Shown in pieces: positions 17,869 through 27,005 of a stretch of DNA of 64,000 nucleotides (the stretch's first letter is position 1; each line of letters opens with the position of its first letter). Position numbers and translations under genes: made by a program. The stretch is from Alphaproteobacteria bacterium (lineage in GTDB: Bacteria > Pseudomonadota > Alphaproteobacteria > JAAEOK01), in contig JAAEOK010000045.1 in assembly GCA_024244705.1 (NCBI GenBank), forward strand, positions 62,001 through 126,000, in the 5' to 3' direction. The notes beneath the pieces are model-generated. The model was not told where the DNA came from. It saw only the letters and a list, made by a program, of their open reading frames with translations, and ran no database searches.

Positions 17869-19137
17869 GTGACCGAAACCGAATCTGGAACAATTGCGAC
17901 CGACGGTCGATTGGGCGCGGAGATCATGGACCGGTTGCATCAACTGGCCGGCCACTCGGAATCGGCGGAAGGGTTGACGCGGGTTTATCTGAGCGTGGAG
18001 GAAAAGGCTGCCGGCGAGCTCCTGATTGGATGGATGAAGGAGGCGGGGATGTCCGCCGACTTCGACGCCGTCGGCAATGTCGTCGGGCGATATGAGGGGA
18101 TGACACCGGGCCTCCCTGCCGTCGTGACCGGTTCCCATTACGACGCGGTTCGCAATGCGGGAAGCTATGATGGCATGCTCGGCGTCGTGCTGCCGATATC
18201 GTGCGTGAAGATTATGCACGAGGCCGGCGAGCGCCTGCCCCATGCGATCGAGGTCATCGGCTTCGCCGACGAGGAAGGGGTCCGCTTTCAATCGACGTTA
18301 CTTGGCAGCCGTGCCATTGCCGGAACACTCGCCCCCGAGACCCTCAACAAGAAGGACAGCGATGGGATGACGATGGCCGAGGCTTTGACCGCCTTCGGCC
18401 TCGACCCAGCCCGGATCGCTGATGCCGCGCACCGCCCGGAAGACGTACTCGCCTATGTCGAGGTCCACATCGAACAGGGCCCGGTATTGGAGCAGGAAGG
18501 GTTGCCGGTTGGTATCGTGACTTCGATCGCCGGGGCCAATCGCTTCGTCGTTCGCGTCCGTGGCCAGGCCGGCCATGCCGGCACGGTTCCGATGATGCTG
18601 CGCCGTGACGCGGCGACGGCGGCGTCGGAGATGGTGTTGGAGATAGAGAAAAGATGCCAGGGTATCGATGGCCTCGTTGGCACCGCTGGGCAGCTCTTCG
18701 TCCCCGACGGTGCCACAAACGTAATTCCGGGTGCGGCCGAGTTTACTATCGACATTCGTGCCGGCGAAGATCGAGAGCGGGAGGCGGCGGTTGGCGATGT
18801 CATGAAGTCGATCGACGCGATCGCCGACCGGCGCGGCGTCACCGTCGAAGTCGAGACATCCCACGAGGAGCGCAGCGCCAATTGTGCGGCTTGGCTTATG
18901 AACATGTTGCGCGAGTCCGTGGCTCGCGCCGGTATCGTGCCGCGGGACCTCATGAGTGGCGCTGGTCACGATGCGATGGCAATTGCCGATATCGCCGACA
19001 TATCCATGCTGTTTGTTCGCTGTGGGAACGGCGGAATTAGTCACCATTCCGATGAGACGATGACGGCGGAGGACGCGGACATCTCGGCAGCAATCCTTCT
19101 CGATTTCTTCCGCAGGTTTCGACCCAAAACGAACTGA
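17869..19137 (+). CDS. M20 family amidohydrolase (allantoate amidohydrolase/N-carbamoyl-L-amino acid hydrolase)
   Basis: About 422 aa. The dinuclear metal site of the M20 hydantoinase/carbamoylase group is seen: TGSHYDAV (His), GSYDGMLG (Asp), GFADEEGVRF (Glu), VEVHIEQGPVLE (His) and the C-terminal GGISHHSDE (His). The dimerisation insert contains GANRFVVRVRGQAGHAGT. It hydrolyses ureido or carbamoyl bonds such as allantoate or N-carbamoyl amino acids; which one cannot be told. I chose GTG 17869 because CGGAG sits 6 nt upstream; TTG 17839 is the alternative. It is transcribed from the promoter/operator at 17780 and is convergent with the flavoenzyme at 19150, 12 bp away. Confidence 0.87.
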   Translation: MTETESGTIATDGRLGAEIMDRLHQLAGHSESAEGLTRVYLSVEEKAAGELLIGWMKEAGMSADFDAVGNVVGRYEGMTPGLPAVVTGSHYDAVRNAGSYDGMLGVVLPISCVKIMHEAGERLPHAIEVIGFADEEGVRFQSTLLGSRAIAGTLAPETLNKKDSDGMTMAEALTAFGLDPARIADAAHRPEDVLAYVEVHIEQGPVLEQEGLPVGIVTSIAGANRFVVRVRGQAGHAGTVPMMLRRDAATAASEMVLEIEKRCQGIDGLVGTAGQLFVPDGATNVIPGAAEFTIDIRAGEDREREAAVGDVMKSIDAIADRRGVTVEVETSHEERSANCAAWLMNMLRESVARAGIVPRDLMSGAGHDAMAIADIADISMLFVRCGNGGISHHSDETMTAEDADISAAILLDFFRRFRPKTN

Positions 19138-19149
19138 ATCTGCCCCTGC

Positions 19150-21192
19150 TCAGAAAACATGGCAGAGACGTATGGCGTCGTATATCGCGGCGTGGATATT
19201 ACGGCTCGCCACGGCGTCACCGATGCGATACAGCCTAAATTTGCCGGTTGGGTTGGCCGTAAGTTGCTGAGGCTTGCAGGCGATTAGGGCATCGATGTCG
19301 ATTTCACCCCCGTTCACGGAGCCCCCGACAAGGTCGAAGTAGAGCTCGTCGACCGGCAGCGAACCGTGTTCGACGACAATTTGATCGACGTGGCGCTTGG
19401 ACATCGTCTTGGCGTATTCGTTGAAGAGCTCCGCGACGAATTTGTTGCCCTCTCGGCGTACACCGATCAGCCGTTCGTTGAGCGTGATTCTGACTTGGTG
19501 CTTCGCGAAGGCGCGAAAATACGCTGGATAGTTTATGCCGCCAACGTCCGGTGCGATGACGCGTTCCGGCGAGACGATCTCTAGCGCGGCCCCGGATTCC
19601 GCGATCAGTTCTGCGCAGCTCATCCCCGGATGAGCGCCGTTATCGTCGAACAGCAACACGTCGTCCGCTGGCCTGACGTCGCGATTGAGAATATCCCATG
19701 TCGTCGTGACGAGGTCCTCACCACGGGCGAGAAACGACGAATTCGGCAGACCGCCGGTGGCAATAATGACGATATCAGGGTCTTCGGCCTGTACGTCATC
19801 GGCCTCCGCGAGCGCGTTGAAGCGCATCGCGACATCATGATGCTCGAGTTCATGAAGGCGCCAGTCGATAATCCCCATGATCTCGCGTCGACGCCTTAAG
19901 CCCGCCGCCAAACGAACCTGCCCCCCGGCCTCGTCCTGGGCCTCGAAAAGCACGACCTTGTGACCCCTTTCGGCGGACACGCGCGCCGCCTCGAGCCCGG
20001 CCGGGCCGGCGCCAACGACGACGACTTTCAAGCTCGGATTGGCGCTGCGTGAGACGACCTGCGGGATGTCGCGTTCGCGGCCGGTCGCCGGATTGTGAAT
20101 GCACAGAGCCTCGCCACTCTCGTAGATGCGGTCGATGCAATAGCCGGCGCCGACGCAGGGGCGAATTCGATCCTCCTCGCCACGCTCGATCTTGGCGACG
20201 ATGTGCGGGTCGGCCATATGCGCCCGCGTCATGCCGACCATGTCGAGGTAACCCGACGCGATCGCATGGCGCGCCGTCGCGATGTCGTTGATTCGCGCGG
20301 CGTGAAAAACCGGGACGCCGAGTTCGGCCTTGATCTCGCCGGCGAATTCCAAGTGCGGCGCCGCCGGGGTGCCCATACCCGGTATGACGTGGGACAGCGC
20401 CTCATCGGTTTCGATATGGCCGCGGATAACGCTGATAAAGTCGACGAGGTCGGCTCCGACCAACCGGCGCGCGATTTCAGTTCCCTCATCGCGGGACAAT
20501 CCCTGGTCCCAATTCTCGTCGAGCACCATGCGAATACCGACGATGAAATCCGGTCCGACCTTTTCCCTTATGGTCTCGAGGATTCCGACGATGACGCGCA
20601 TCCGGTTGTCGAGGCTGCCGCCATAGCCGTCTTGACGCCGGTTGGTCGCCGGCGACCAGAAACTGTCGGCGAAATGGCCATAGGCCTCGATCTCGACACC
20701 GTCGAGTCCACCGTCCCTGCAGCGCCTTGCCGCTTCGCCATAGGCGCTCACGATCCGGCGGATATCGAATTCCTCGGCTTCCTTCGGAAAGGCGCGGTGC
20801 GCGGGCTCGCGGATTGGCGAGGCGGAGATCACCGGCAGCCAATCGTCGGTATTCCAACTGGTACGCCGGCCGAGATGGGTGATTTGGCACATGACGGCAC
20901 AGCCATGGGCGTGGACCGCCTCGGAAAGCGCACCAAACCAGGGCACGATCTCGTCCTTGTAGATGTGCAAATTGCCGAAGGCCGCTGGGCTGTCCGGCGT
21001 CACGATCGAAGACCCGCCGATCATGGTCAGCGCGATGCCGCCCTTCGCCTTTTCCTCGTGGTAGAGACGATAGCGTTCCGCAGGCATGCCATCTTCGGAA
21101 TAGGCCGGTTCGTGGCTGGTGCTCATGACCCGGTTCTTCAGGGTCAAATGCTTAAGTTGGAATGGCTGCAGGAGTGGGTCGTTCGCTGGCAT
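19150..21192 (-). CDS. NADH:flavin oxidoreductase, N-methylproline demethylase (StcD)-like
   Basis: A 680-aa three-part flavoenzyme: FMN TIM barrel (1-340), a cysteine-containing linker (346-364), then nucleotide-binding domains with VVVGAGPAGLEAARVSAERG near 391. The opening FQLKHLTLKNRVMSTSHEPAYSED-type segment resembles proteins that demethylate N-methylproline in stachydrine (proline betaine) catabolism. In the linker three cysteines remain (346, 352, 364), but the second position of a TMADH-type CxxCxxxC motif is Ala349, so a standard 4Fe-4S cluster needs another ligand. It is in tandem with MttB, 58 bp apart, fitting stepwise removal of methyl groups from a betaine. Confidence 0.85.
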   Translation of the reverse strand: MPANDPLLQPFQLKHLTLKNRVMSTSHEPAYSEDGMPAERYRLYHEEKAKGGIALTMIGGSSIVTPDSPAAFGNLHIYKDEIVPWFGALSEAVHAHGCAVMCQITHLGRRTSWNTDDWLPVISASPIREPAHRAFPKEAEEFDIRRIVSAYGEAARRCRDGGLDGVEIEAYGHFADSFWSPATNRRQDGYGGSLDNRMRVIVGILETIREKVGPDFIVGIRMVLDENWDQGLSRDEGTEIARRLVGADLVDFISVIRGHIETDEALSHVIPGMGTPAAPHLEFAGEIKAELGVPVFHAARINDIATARHAIASGYLDMVGMTRAHMADPHIVAKIERGEEDRIRPCVGAGYCIDRIYESGEALCIHNPATGRERDIPQVVSRSANPSLKVVVVGAGPAGLEAARVSAERGHKVVLFEAQDEAGGQVRLAAGLRRRREIMGIIDWRLHELEHHDVAMRFNALAEADDVQAEDPDIVIIATGGLPNSSFLARGEDLVTTTWDILNRDVRPADDVLLFDDNGAHPGMSCAELIAESGAALEIVSPERVIAPDVGGINYPAYFRAFAKHQVRITLNERLIGVRREGNKFVAELFNEYAKTMSKRHVDQIVVEHGSLPVDELYFDLVGGSVNGGEIDIDALIACKPQQLTANPTGKFRLYRIGDAVASRNIHAAIYDAIRLCHVF

Positions 21193-21250
21193 CCTATCGA
21201 TCCGTCAATCGGTTTGCGTCTGGCAACGGACGTCTATGCGGCCCGTGTAG

Positions 21251-22804
21251 TCAATACCACGCGTCGGGCATGGCTTCTTTTTTCTTGGTGATGAAAGACA
21301 CAAGCGCCTCGTCGACTCCTGGGTCGATCGATGGCGGCTCGTAGGCGGCGAGCATTTCCTTCCATCGCGCGTTGGCGCGGGTTTCGGCATCTTTCTCGCC
21401 GGCATCCCGCCACTGCTCCCACGAGTTGTTGTCGGCCAAATCGGAATCATAGAAGGCGTCGGTATAATTCGCCATCGTGTGGGCACAACCGAGGAAATGC
21501 TTGCCGGGGCCGACCTCGCGGAAGGCGTCGAGGGCGAAGGCATTGTCGTCCAAGCTGAGTCCCTGGAGGAAAACATGCATCATGCCGAGATGATCGGCGT
21601 CGAGCATGAATTTTTCATAGCTCATTACCAGGGCGCCCTCCAGCCAACCGGCGGCGTGAAGGATGAAACTGGCGCCGGAGAGAAGGGCAGGCATCAGCGA
21701 ATCGGCACTTTCCTGGGCGGCTTGGGCGTCGGCCGTCTTGGCGCTGGTCAACGCGCCCCCGCAACGCAACGGGACACCCAGGCGCCGCGCCAATTGGCCG
21801 ACGGCAAGGTACGCCAGCGCCGGCTCCGGCATGCCAAAGGTCGGGGCGCCGGAACGCAGCGACATGGAGCTTAGGAAATTTCCATAGATGGCCGGCGCCC
21901 CGGGCCGGACCAATTGGGTCAGCGCAACCCCGACCATGGCCTCGGCATGCGCCTGTGCCAGCGCCCCGGCGGTGGTGACCGGCCCCATTGCACCGCCGAG
22001 GATGAAGGGCACGACGACAGTGGCCTGGTTGGCGGCGGCATAAGCACGCAGGGAGCCGCTCATGGCGATGTCGTAGACGAGGGGCGAGTTGACATTGATG
22101 TTGCTAAGGATCACGCAATTCTTGTCGACGAAATCGGCGCCGAACAGGACCCGGCACATATCGATCGAATCCTCCGCTCTCTCAGGCTGGGTCACGGAGC
22201 CCATGAACGGTTTGTCCGACAACCGCATGTGGGCATAGACCATATCGAGGTGCCGCTTGTTGACGGGGACGTCAACCGGTTCGCAAATCGTGCCGCCGGA
22301 ATGGTGCAGCCACCGCGACATGTAGGCGAGCTTGATAAAATTCTCGAAATCCTCGAGCGTGCCGTAGCGTCGCCCCTTGTCGAGATCACGCACGAACGGT
22401 GAGCCGTAGGCAGGGGAGAAGACGACGGTATCGGCACCGTAGGAAACCGAGCGCGCGGGATTGCGCGCATGCTGGGTAAAAGTCGAGGGCGTGGTGCGCT
22501 GGACGATGTCGCGAACCATGCCGCGATCGAAGCGGACGCGCTCCTCCTTCACGTCGGCGCCCGCCTCGCGCCAAAGGCGTAAGGTCTCAGGATCGTTGCG
22601 GAACTCGATTCCGATCTCTTGCAACAAGATATCCGCATTGTCTTCGATCGCGGCGAGGCCGTCTTCGCTGAGCAGCTCGAAAAAGGGAATTTTCCGCGTG
22701 ATATACGGCGGTGCGGCGACCGAAGACGCCGCACGAGTCTTGGGTCCGCGCCGCGGACGGCGCCTTCGACGTTTGTTTGCCGTAGTAGATTGCTCTTGGC
22801 TCAT
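21251..22804 (-). CDS. Trimethylamine methyltransferase (MttB) superfamily protein, non-pyrrolysine type
   Basis: A 517-aa TIM-barrel methyltransferase. It has no in-frame amber codon, so it belongs to the widespread non-pyrrolysine branch whose characterised members demethylate glycine betaine, proline betaine, carnitine or butyrobetaine onto a corrinoid protein. A basic N-terminal tail (RRRRRPRRGP from about residue 13) precedes the barrel; FIKLAYMS, PFILGGAMGPVT, APTFGMPEPA and ILHAAGWLEGAL are conserved-looking segments. No corrinoid protein or reductive activase gene is near. It is flanked by two demethylase-type flavoenzymes on the same strand, supporting a role in quaternary-amine breakdown. 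Confidence 0.88.
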   Translation of the reverse strand: MSQEQSTTANKRRRRRPRRGPKTRAASSVAAPPYITRKIPFFELLSEDGLAAIEDNADILLQEIGIEFRNDPETLRLWREAGADVKEERVRFDRGMVRDIVQRTTPSTFTQHARNPARSVSYGADTVVFSPAYGSPFVRDLDKGRRYGTLEDFENFIKLAYMSRWLHHSGGTICEPVDVPVNKRHLDMVYAHMRLSDKPFMGSVTQPERAEDSIDMCRVLFGADFVDKNCVILSNINVNSPLVYDIAMSGSLRAYAAANQATVVVPFILGGAMGPVTTAGALAQAHAEAMVGVALTQLVRPGAPAIYGNFLSSMSLRSGAPTFGMPEPALAYLAVGQLARRLGVPLRCGGALTSAKTADAQAAQESADSLMPALLSGASFILHAAGWLEGALVMSYEKFMLDADHLGMMHVFLQGLSLDDNAFALDAFREVGPGKHFLGCAHTMANYTDAFYDSDLADNNSWEQWRDAGEKDAETRANARWKEMLAAYEPPSIDPGVDEALVSFITKKKEAMPDAWY

Positions 22805-23003
22805 TGACGATCCGCCGAATGGGCTGGGGTGATTTGGCCGACATGTGCAACGTTCATGATAAACCTACGCCAAGTTGGTCCCTTTGTGACCGTTGAATAC
22901 GCGGTCGGTCGACCGTTTTCGGGTCTGCAAGTTTTTCGCGAGCCGATCGCGTCGTCTCATACGCTGTTCGCTTCCGTCGCGGGTGGATCGGCTTTGGACG
23001 GGG

Positions 23004-25079
23004 TCAAGCAAGCTCGACAGGCCTTGGCAGCTCACGCTTGAAGGGCGGGGCGTCGCCCAGCTCGGGCCCATCCAACTCCTGCGCGTAGCGGTGTCCGGCA
23101 TAGACGGCATGGGCGATTGTCGCCGGCGCGGCGGCGTCGCCGATCGTCTGCACCGAACGTATCCCCGCGTCGGCCCATTCCTCGCGACGCGACTGAAGAT
23201 CGAGATAGAGTTGATTTTCGGGCAGGCGTGCGGTTACCAGAACACAGCAGTCAGACGTGGATTCTCTTTTTCGCCCGGTGTAGACGCAGGCGCTCTCGAC
23301 TCGGTCGCGGCGGACCGCGGTTACGGCACGCAGGGCGACGATTTCAACGCCAAGCTCCAGCAGGCGTGTCTGAATCCGCGCTTGTTCCAGCGTGTTGTGG
23401 GTCCAATTTGAAACATCCGCCGCCGGCGTGATCAGAGTTACGGTGTTTCCTTCCGAAACCAGCAACTCCGCCAGCACCCCACCCATGTAGTAGTGGTCAT
23501 CGTCATAGACAACGACATGTCCCTCGGGGCGTTGACCGGAGAAGAGATCGTCGGGTGCAAGGACGATGGCATCGTCCGCGATCTCAATCGGTTGCATATG
23601 GAACCGGGCGATGCCGTCCGCGCGCCATGTAGCGCCGGTCGCCACGACGACATGGTCAAAGCCGAATTCAAGCACGTGACCGGCGTCGAGGGCACTATCG
23701 TAAAAGACCTCCACATTCGGCAGGCGATGGAGTGCCTGGACACGGTAATCGCGCACCCGCCCCCACGCCGCCAGGCCGGGAAGCCCGCACTCCTTCGCGA
23801 CACGACCGCCGGGCTCGGTAGATGCCTCCGCGAGGGCCACCTCGTAGCCACGAAGGCCGAGGGCGCGAGCGCATTCGAGTCCGGACGGCCCGGTACCGAT
23901 CACCAAGACTTTGGTGTCCGATTCCTTGGCACGGATGCGTTCGGGATGCCAGCCGCGCCGCCACTCTTCACCCATCGTCGGGTTTTGTGTGCAGCGGATC
24001 GGCGACATCGTGTTGTCGCCGGACACGCATATGTTGCAACCAATGCATTCGCGGATCTCGTCGATCCGGCCTTCTTCGATCTTGCGCGGTAAAAAAGGAT
24101 CCGCGATCGATGGGCGCGCGGCGCCGATCAAATCGAGGATACCGCGCCTGATCTGAGAAACCATGGCGTCGGGAGAGGTGAATCTACCGACACCGACAAC
24201 CGGTTTTGTGGTCAGTGACTTGATGCCCGCAACGAAGGGCTCCTGGAAGCCTTCCGGCGAAAATCGTGATGTTTGAGAGTCGTTTGACCAGCCGCTCATG
24301 ACGATATCCCAAAGATCGGGCAATTCGGCCAGCATCGCGATCACTTCAAGCGATTCTTCTTTGGTTATGCCCTCGGAACCGAGCATTTCGTCCACCGACA
24401 TGCGGACCGCGACGGCGCAGGTATCGCCGATGGTGTCCTTCGTGTCCTCGATGATTTCGCGGAACAGGCGGGCGCGGTTTTCCAGGTTCCCGCCATATTC
24501 GTCGGTGCGGTCATTGTGGCGCCGTGAAAGAAAATGCTGGGTCGTGGTCATGTTGTGCCCGGCATAGGCGTAAACGATATCGAACCCCGCCTTTCGCGCG
24601 CGCAAGGCCGCGTTGCGGTGCCAGCGGCGAAAGTTGGCGATATCTTGCCGGTCCATGGCGCGGGCCTGCACCGGTTCGTGGTTCGACGTTTCGATCGGCC
24701 GATGGGCGGGCCCCAGAGGGACTTCTCTTGTGAATGAATTGGGGACGTGCATCCCATTGTGGACCAATTCGATACCCGCCAACGCGCCATGGGCGTGAAC
24801 CGCATCGACCATTCTCGACAGCATCGGAATATCGCGGTCGTCCCAAATGCGCAGTTCGATATAGGGTGTCAGGTCGGCACTGTGGTGAATTTCCGTTTCT
24901 TCCGTGCACACGACTCCCCAGCCGCCCTCCGCTTTGACGCCCCGCATTGCCGCCATACCGGACGGGTCGCGATGGCCCATGCCATTGCAGTGGGGCACTT
25001 GATAGAAGCGGTTGCGCGTTGTGACCGGACCGATTCTTACCGGCTCGAAAAGAATGTCGTAACGCGAATCTTTTGTCAT
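23004..25079 (-). CDS. Trimethylamine dehydrogenase-like flavoprotein (TMADH/DMADH/dimethylglycine demethylase family)
   Basis: A 691-aa protein aligned with trimethylamine dehydrogenase over its whole length. Cys31 in FYQVPHCNGMG matches the cysteine that binds FMN covalently; Cys345, 348, 351 and 363 match the 4Fe-4S ligands; EEWRRGWHPERI and VLVIGTGPSGLECA start the ADP-binding part. Two of three residues of the TMADH aromatic bowl differ: Tyr60 corresponds to Glu61 and Trp355 to Asp355, while Trp264 is kept. The substrate is therefore probably not trimethylamine; a secondary or carboxylated N-methyl amine such as dimethylglycine is more likely. It is 199 bp upstream of MttB and downstream of an alpha/beta hydrolase. 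Confidence 0.88.
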   Translation of the reverse strand: MTKDSRYDILFEPVRIGPVTTRNRFYQVPHCNGMGHRDPSGMAAMRGVKAEGGWGVVCTEETEIHHSADLTPYIELRIWDDRDIPMLSRMVDAVHAHGALAGIELVHNGMHVPNSFTREVPLGPAHRPIETSNHEPVQARAMDRQDIANFRRWHRNAALRARKAGFDIVYAYAGHNMTTTQHFLSRRHNDRTDEYGGNLENRARLFREIIEDTKDTIGDTCAVAVRMSVDEMLGSEGITKEESLEVIAMLAELPDLWDIVMSGWSNDSQTSRFSPEGFQEPFVAGIKSLTTKPVVGVGRFTSPDAMVSQIRRGILDLIGAARPSIADPFLPRKIEEGRIDEIRECIGCNICVSGDNTMSPIRCTQNPTMGEEWRRGWHPERIRAKESDTKVLVIGTGPSGLECARALGLRGYEVALAEASTEPGGRVAKECGLPGLAAWGRVRDYRVQALHRLPNVEVFYDSALDAGHVLEFGFDHVVVATGATWRADGIARFHMQPIEIADDAIVLAPDDLFSGQRPEGHVVVYDDDHYYMGGVLAELLVSEGNTVTLITPAADVSNWTHNTLEQARIQTRLLELGVEIVALRAVTAVRRDRVESACVYTGRKRESTSDCCVLVTARLPENQLYLDLQSRREEWADAGIRSVQTIGDAAAPATIAHAVYAGHRYAQELDGPELGDAPPFKRELPRPVELA

Positions 25080-25125
25080 GAAACCACCATTCGCTCTTTC
25101 CGATGTCGAGAACGGGACCGCGACG

Positions 25126-25896
25126 TTAGGTCAGATCAACTATGAAAGCGGCCATGACGGACAGCATCTCGTCCGCCAACTCAATATGCGGGTCGTGACC
25201 GCAATCGGGACTGAGTGCCGTAAGCGGGCAACGCGCTAGGGCGCAAAGGCGCTCCAACTGGGCTCCCGTCCCGTAGACGTCGTGGCGGCCGCGGATGGCC
25301 AGGATGGGACACCTCACTTTGGGCACATGTTCTTCGATGTTCCAGTTTTCGTATCCCGCCTGCAGCCAGGATTCGTTCCAGCCATAGAAGGCGCCGTCGA
25401 CATTCTCACCGTGATGGCGCTGGAGCTTCTCGCGCAGGTCCTGCTTTTCGAAGGCGTCGCGTGCCTCGGCAATGGCGTTCAACGTTGCCGGCTCCGCATT
25501 CATGTGGGCTGCCTCAACGATGACCCCCCGCACCCCCGTCGCCCCCGATGCCGCATAGACCAAAGCCATTGACGCGCCGTCCGAATGTCCGATCAGTACC
25601 ATGTCGTCGATCGATGCCGCGTCCAGAACCTTCGGGAACGTGCTGAGCGCATCGTCCTGTATGTAGTTGATTTGACGCCGCCAAGGTTTCGGAGCGGGAT
25701 CCGAGGTTCCGTATCCGAGTCGGCTGTAGACAAAGGCAGGACATTCGGTCGCCTGCGACAAGCGTTGCGGAAAATCACGCCACAAGGCGACACATCCGAG
25801 GCCGTGGTGCAGAAACACAAGTGTCGGTCGCCCCGGGCTCATGGTACCGAAGCGAGCGTATTCCAATCTGTGACCGTCAACGGATAGGAGCGGCAT
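25126..25896 (-). CDS. Alpha/beta hydrolase
   Basis: A 256-aa single-domain hydrolase. The oxyanion segment is FLHHGLGCVALW, the nucleophile elbow is IGHSDGASMAL (Ser near residue 114), the acid is in IRGRHDVYG and the histidine in DCGHDPHIE. The triad is complete. The substrate is unknown. It lies 46 bp upstream of the TMADH-like gene on the same strand, so it may be the first gene of that methylated-amine unit and could hydrolyse an ester or thioester of the same compound; that is inference only. Confidence 0.85.
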   Translation of the reverse strand: MPLLSVDGHRLEYARFGTMSPGRPTLVFLHHGLGCVALWRDFPQRLSQATECPAFVYSRLGYGTSDPAPKPWRRQINYIQDDALSTFPKVLDAASIDDMVLIGHSDGASMALVYAASGATGVRGVIVEAAHMNAEPATLNAIAEARDAFEKQDLREKLQRHHGENVDGAFYGWNESWLQAGYENWNIEEHVPKVRCPILAIRGRHDVYGTGAQLERLCALARCPLTALSPDCGHDPHIELADEMLSVMAAFIVDLT

Positions 25897-26050
25897 AGTC
25901 CATACGAATGAGGGAAGGCCTGACGACTGCGCAGAAAATCAACATCGACATGCGGTTCTGTCAACAATACAGGCCGAAAGCCCGGACCGGGGTTCGGCAC
26001 TGCCTTGGTACGGAATACAGCGGCCACCGACTGTCAAATATATCTTCCGG

Positions 26051-26419
26051 TTACGCGCCAGGGTCGTAGCCGTGTGTTTCCAGCCAATCCCATCCAGGGC
26101 CGACCCACCGATAAAGCTCAAGATCGAGACGACCCCGGCGATCGAACTTGATCCCCTCGGCCTGGAGCAAACGGCGTTGTTGAGCCTCGCCGCCGCCTTC
26201 TCGCCGGACGCTGATTTTCCCGGCACTATTGACGACGCGTTGCCAGGGGACGACGTCCCCATTGGGTACTGCGGCCATCGCAAAGCCGACGACACGCGGG
26301 GTGCATCCCACGATTCGCGCAATCTGCCCGTACGTCGCGACCGATCCCGGTGGAATTTCGTTCACGAGTTCATAAATTCGCGGGTACAAATTGGATCGCT
26401 TGTTCCCGTCATCGCCCAT
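26051..26419 (-). CDS. Alkyltransferase-like protein (ATL), MGMT-related
   Basis: A 122-aa protein with the DNA-binding domain of O6-alkylguanine-DNA alkyltransferase (PPGSVATYGQIARIVG and the arginine-finger region). The methyl-acceptor Cys of the PCHR motif is replaced by Trp (VPWQRVV, near residue 58). Such ATL proteins bind alkylated guanines without repairing them and flag them for nucleotide excision repair. The C-terminal tail WLETHGYDPGA is short. It is 42 bp downstream of a cupin gene on the same strand. Confidence 0.88.
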   Translation of the reverse strand: MGDDGNKRSNLYPRIYELVNEIPPGSVATYGQIARIVGCTPRVVGFAMAAVPNGDVVPWQRVVNSAGKISVRREGGGEAQQRRLLQAEGIKFDRRGRLDLELYRWVGPGWDWLETHGYDPGA

Positions 26420-26460
26420 CGGTCAATACCGGAATTCGGCCGATGACGGCGTCGCCGGCC

Positions 26461-26778
26461 TTATTTGATTTCGACTTCGACAAAGACGAACTCAAACTCG
26501 TTGGGGTTGGTGACATCGTGCTCGACGCCGGCTTCGCGGGAGTAAGCCAGTCCGCTCGTCAATTCGGCCTCATGGGTTCCCCCCTCGGGCCCAATCATCC
26601 TGAGCCGCCCCGTCGTTTGCGGTACGACGACGTAGTCGAATTCATGGCGGTGGTAGCCGGTCGCGGCACCCGGGGCGAAACGCCATTCGGTGACGCGCAC
26701 GCGATCATTCTCGAACTGGATCGTGGGAACGGCCTTTGCCGTCATGTGCGAAGTCCCCCTTTTACCGATGCATGCCAA
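26461..26778 (-). CDS. Single-domain cupin protein
   Basis: A 105-aa beta-barrel protein. The first cupin motif is in GYHRHEFDYVVVPQTTG (two His plus a polar residue) and the second, weaker motif in GVEHDVTNPNEFEFVFVEVE. A metal site formed by three His and one acid is possible. No function can be assigned. It precedes the ATL gene on the same strand and is divergent from the acyl-CoA ligase. Confidence 0.75.
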   Translation of the reverse strand: MACIGKRGTSHMTAKAVPTIQFENDRVRVTEWRFAPGAATGYHRHEFDYVVVPQTTGRLRMIGPEGGTHEAELTSGLAYSREAGVEHDVTNPNEFEFVFVEVEIK

Positions 26779-27005
26779 TCGAGTTTTGGTGTGATCGGCG
26801 ATGCTTTCGACCTAAGCGTATGGCAAGGCGTCGACGCCGTCAAACAACGGGTTTCTAGCGGCCTACAGTTAGCATTTACATGCCTTGAGATCGACGGATC
26901 TGGCTTTTCCTGGACCGAGCCTTTAATCGTTTAATCGTCGGTCCGTTTCGGTCCAAGATGGAGCACAATAATGGGAATTTCGATCGCCGAGAGGAGGAGA
27001 ATGTC

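Noticed and set aside
20095-21291. 398-aa open frame on the plus strand
   Set aside because: It lies entirely opposite the well-supported flavoenzyme gene, is rich in Asp/Arg/Val, and has no recognisable motif. It is a GC-driven shadow frame.
26827-26838. Palindrome GGCGTCGACGCC
   Set aside because: Short GC palindromes are expected by chance in this base composition, and this one has no promoter or second copy nearby.
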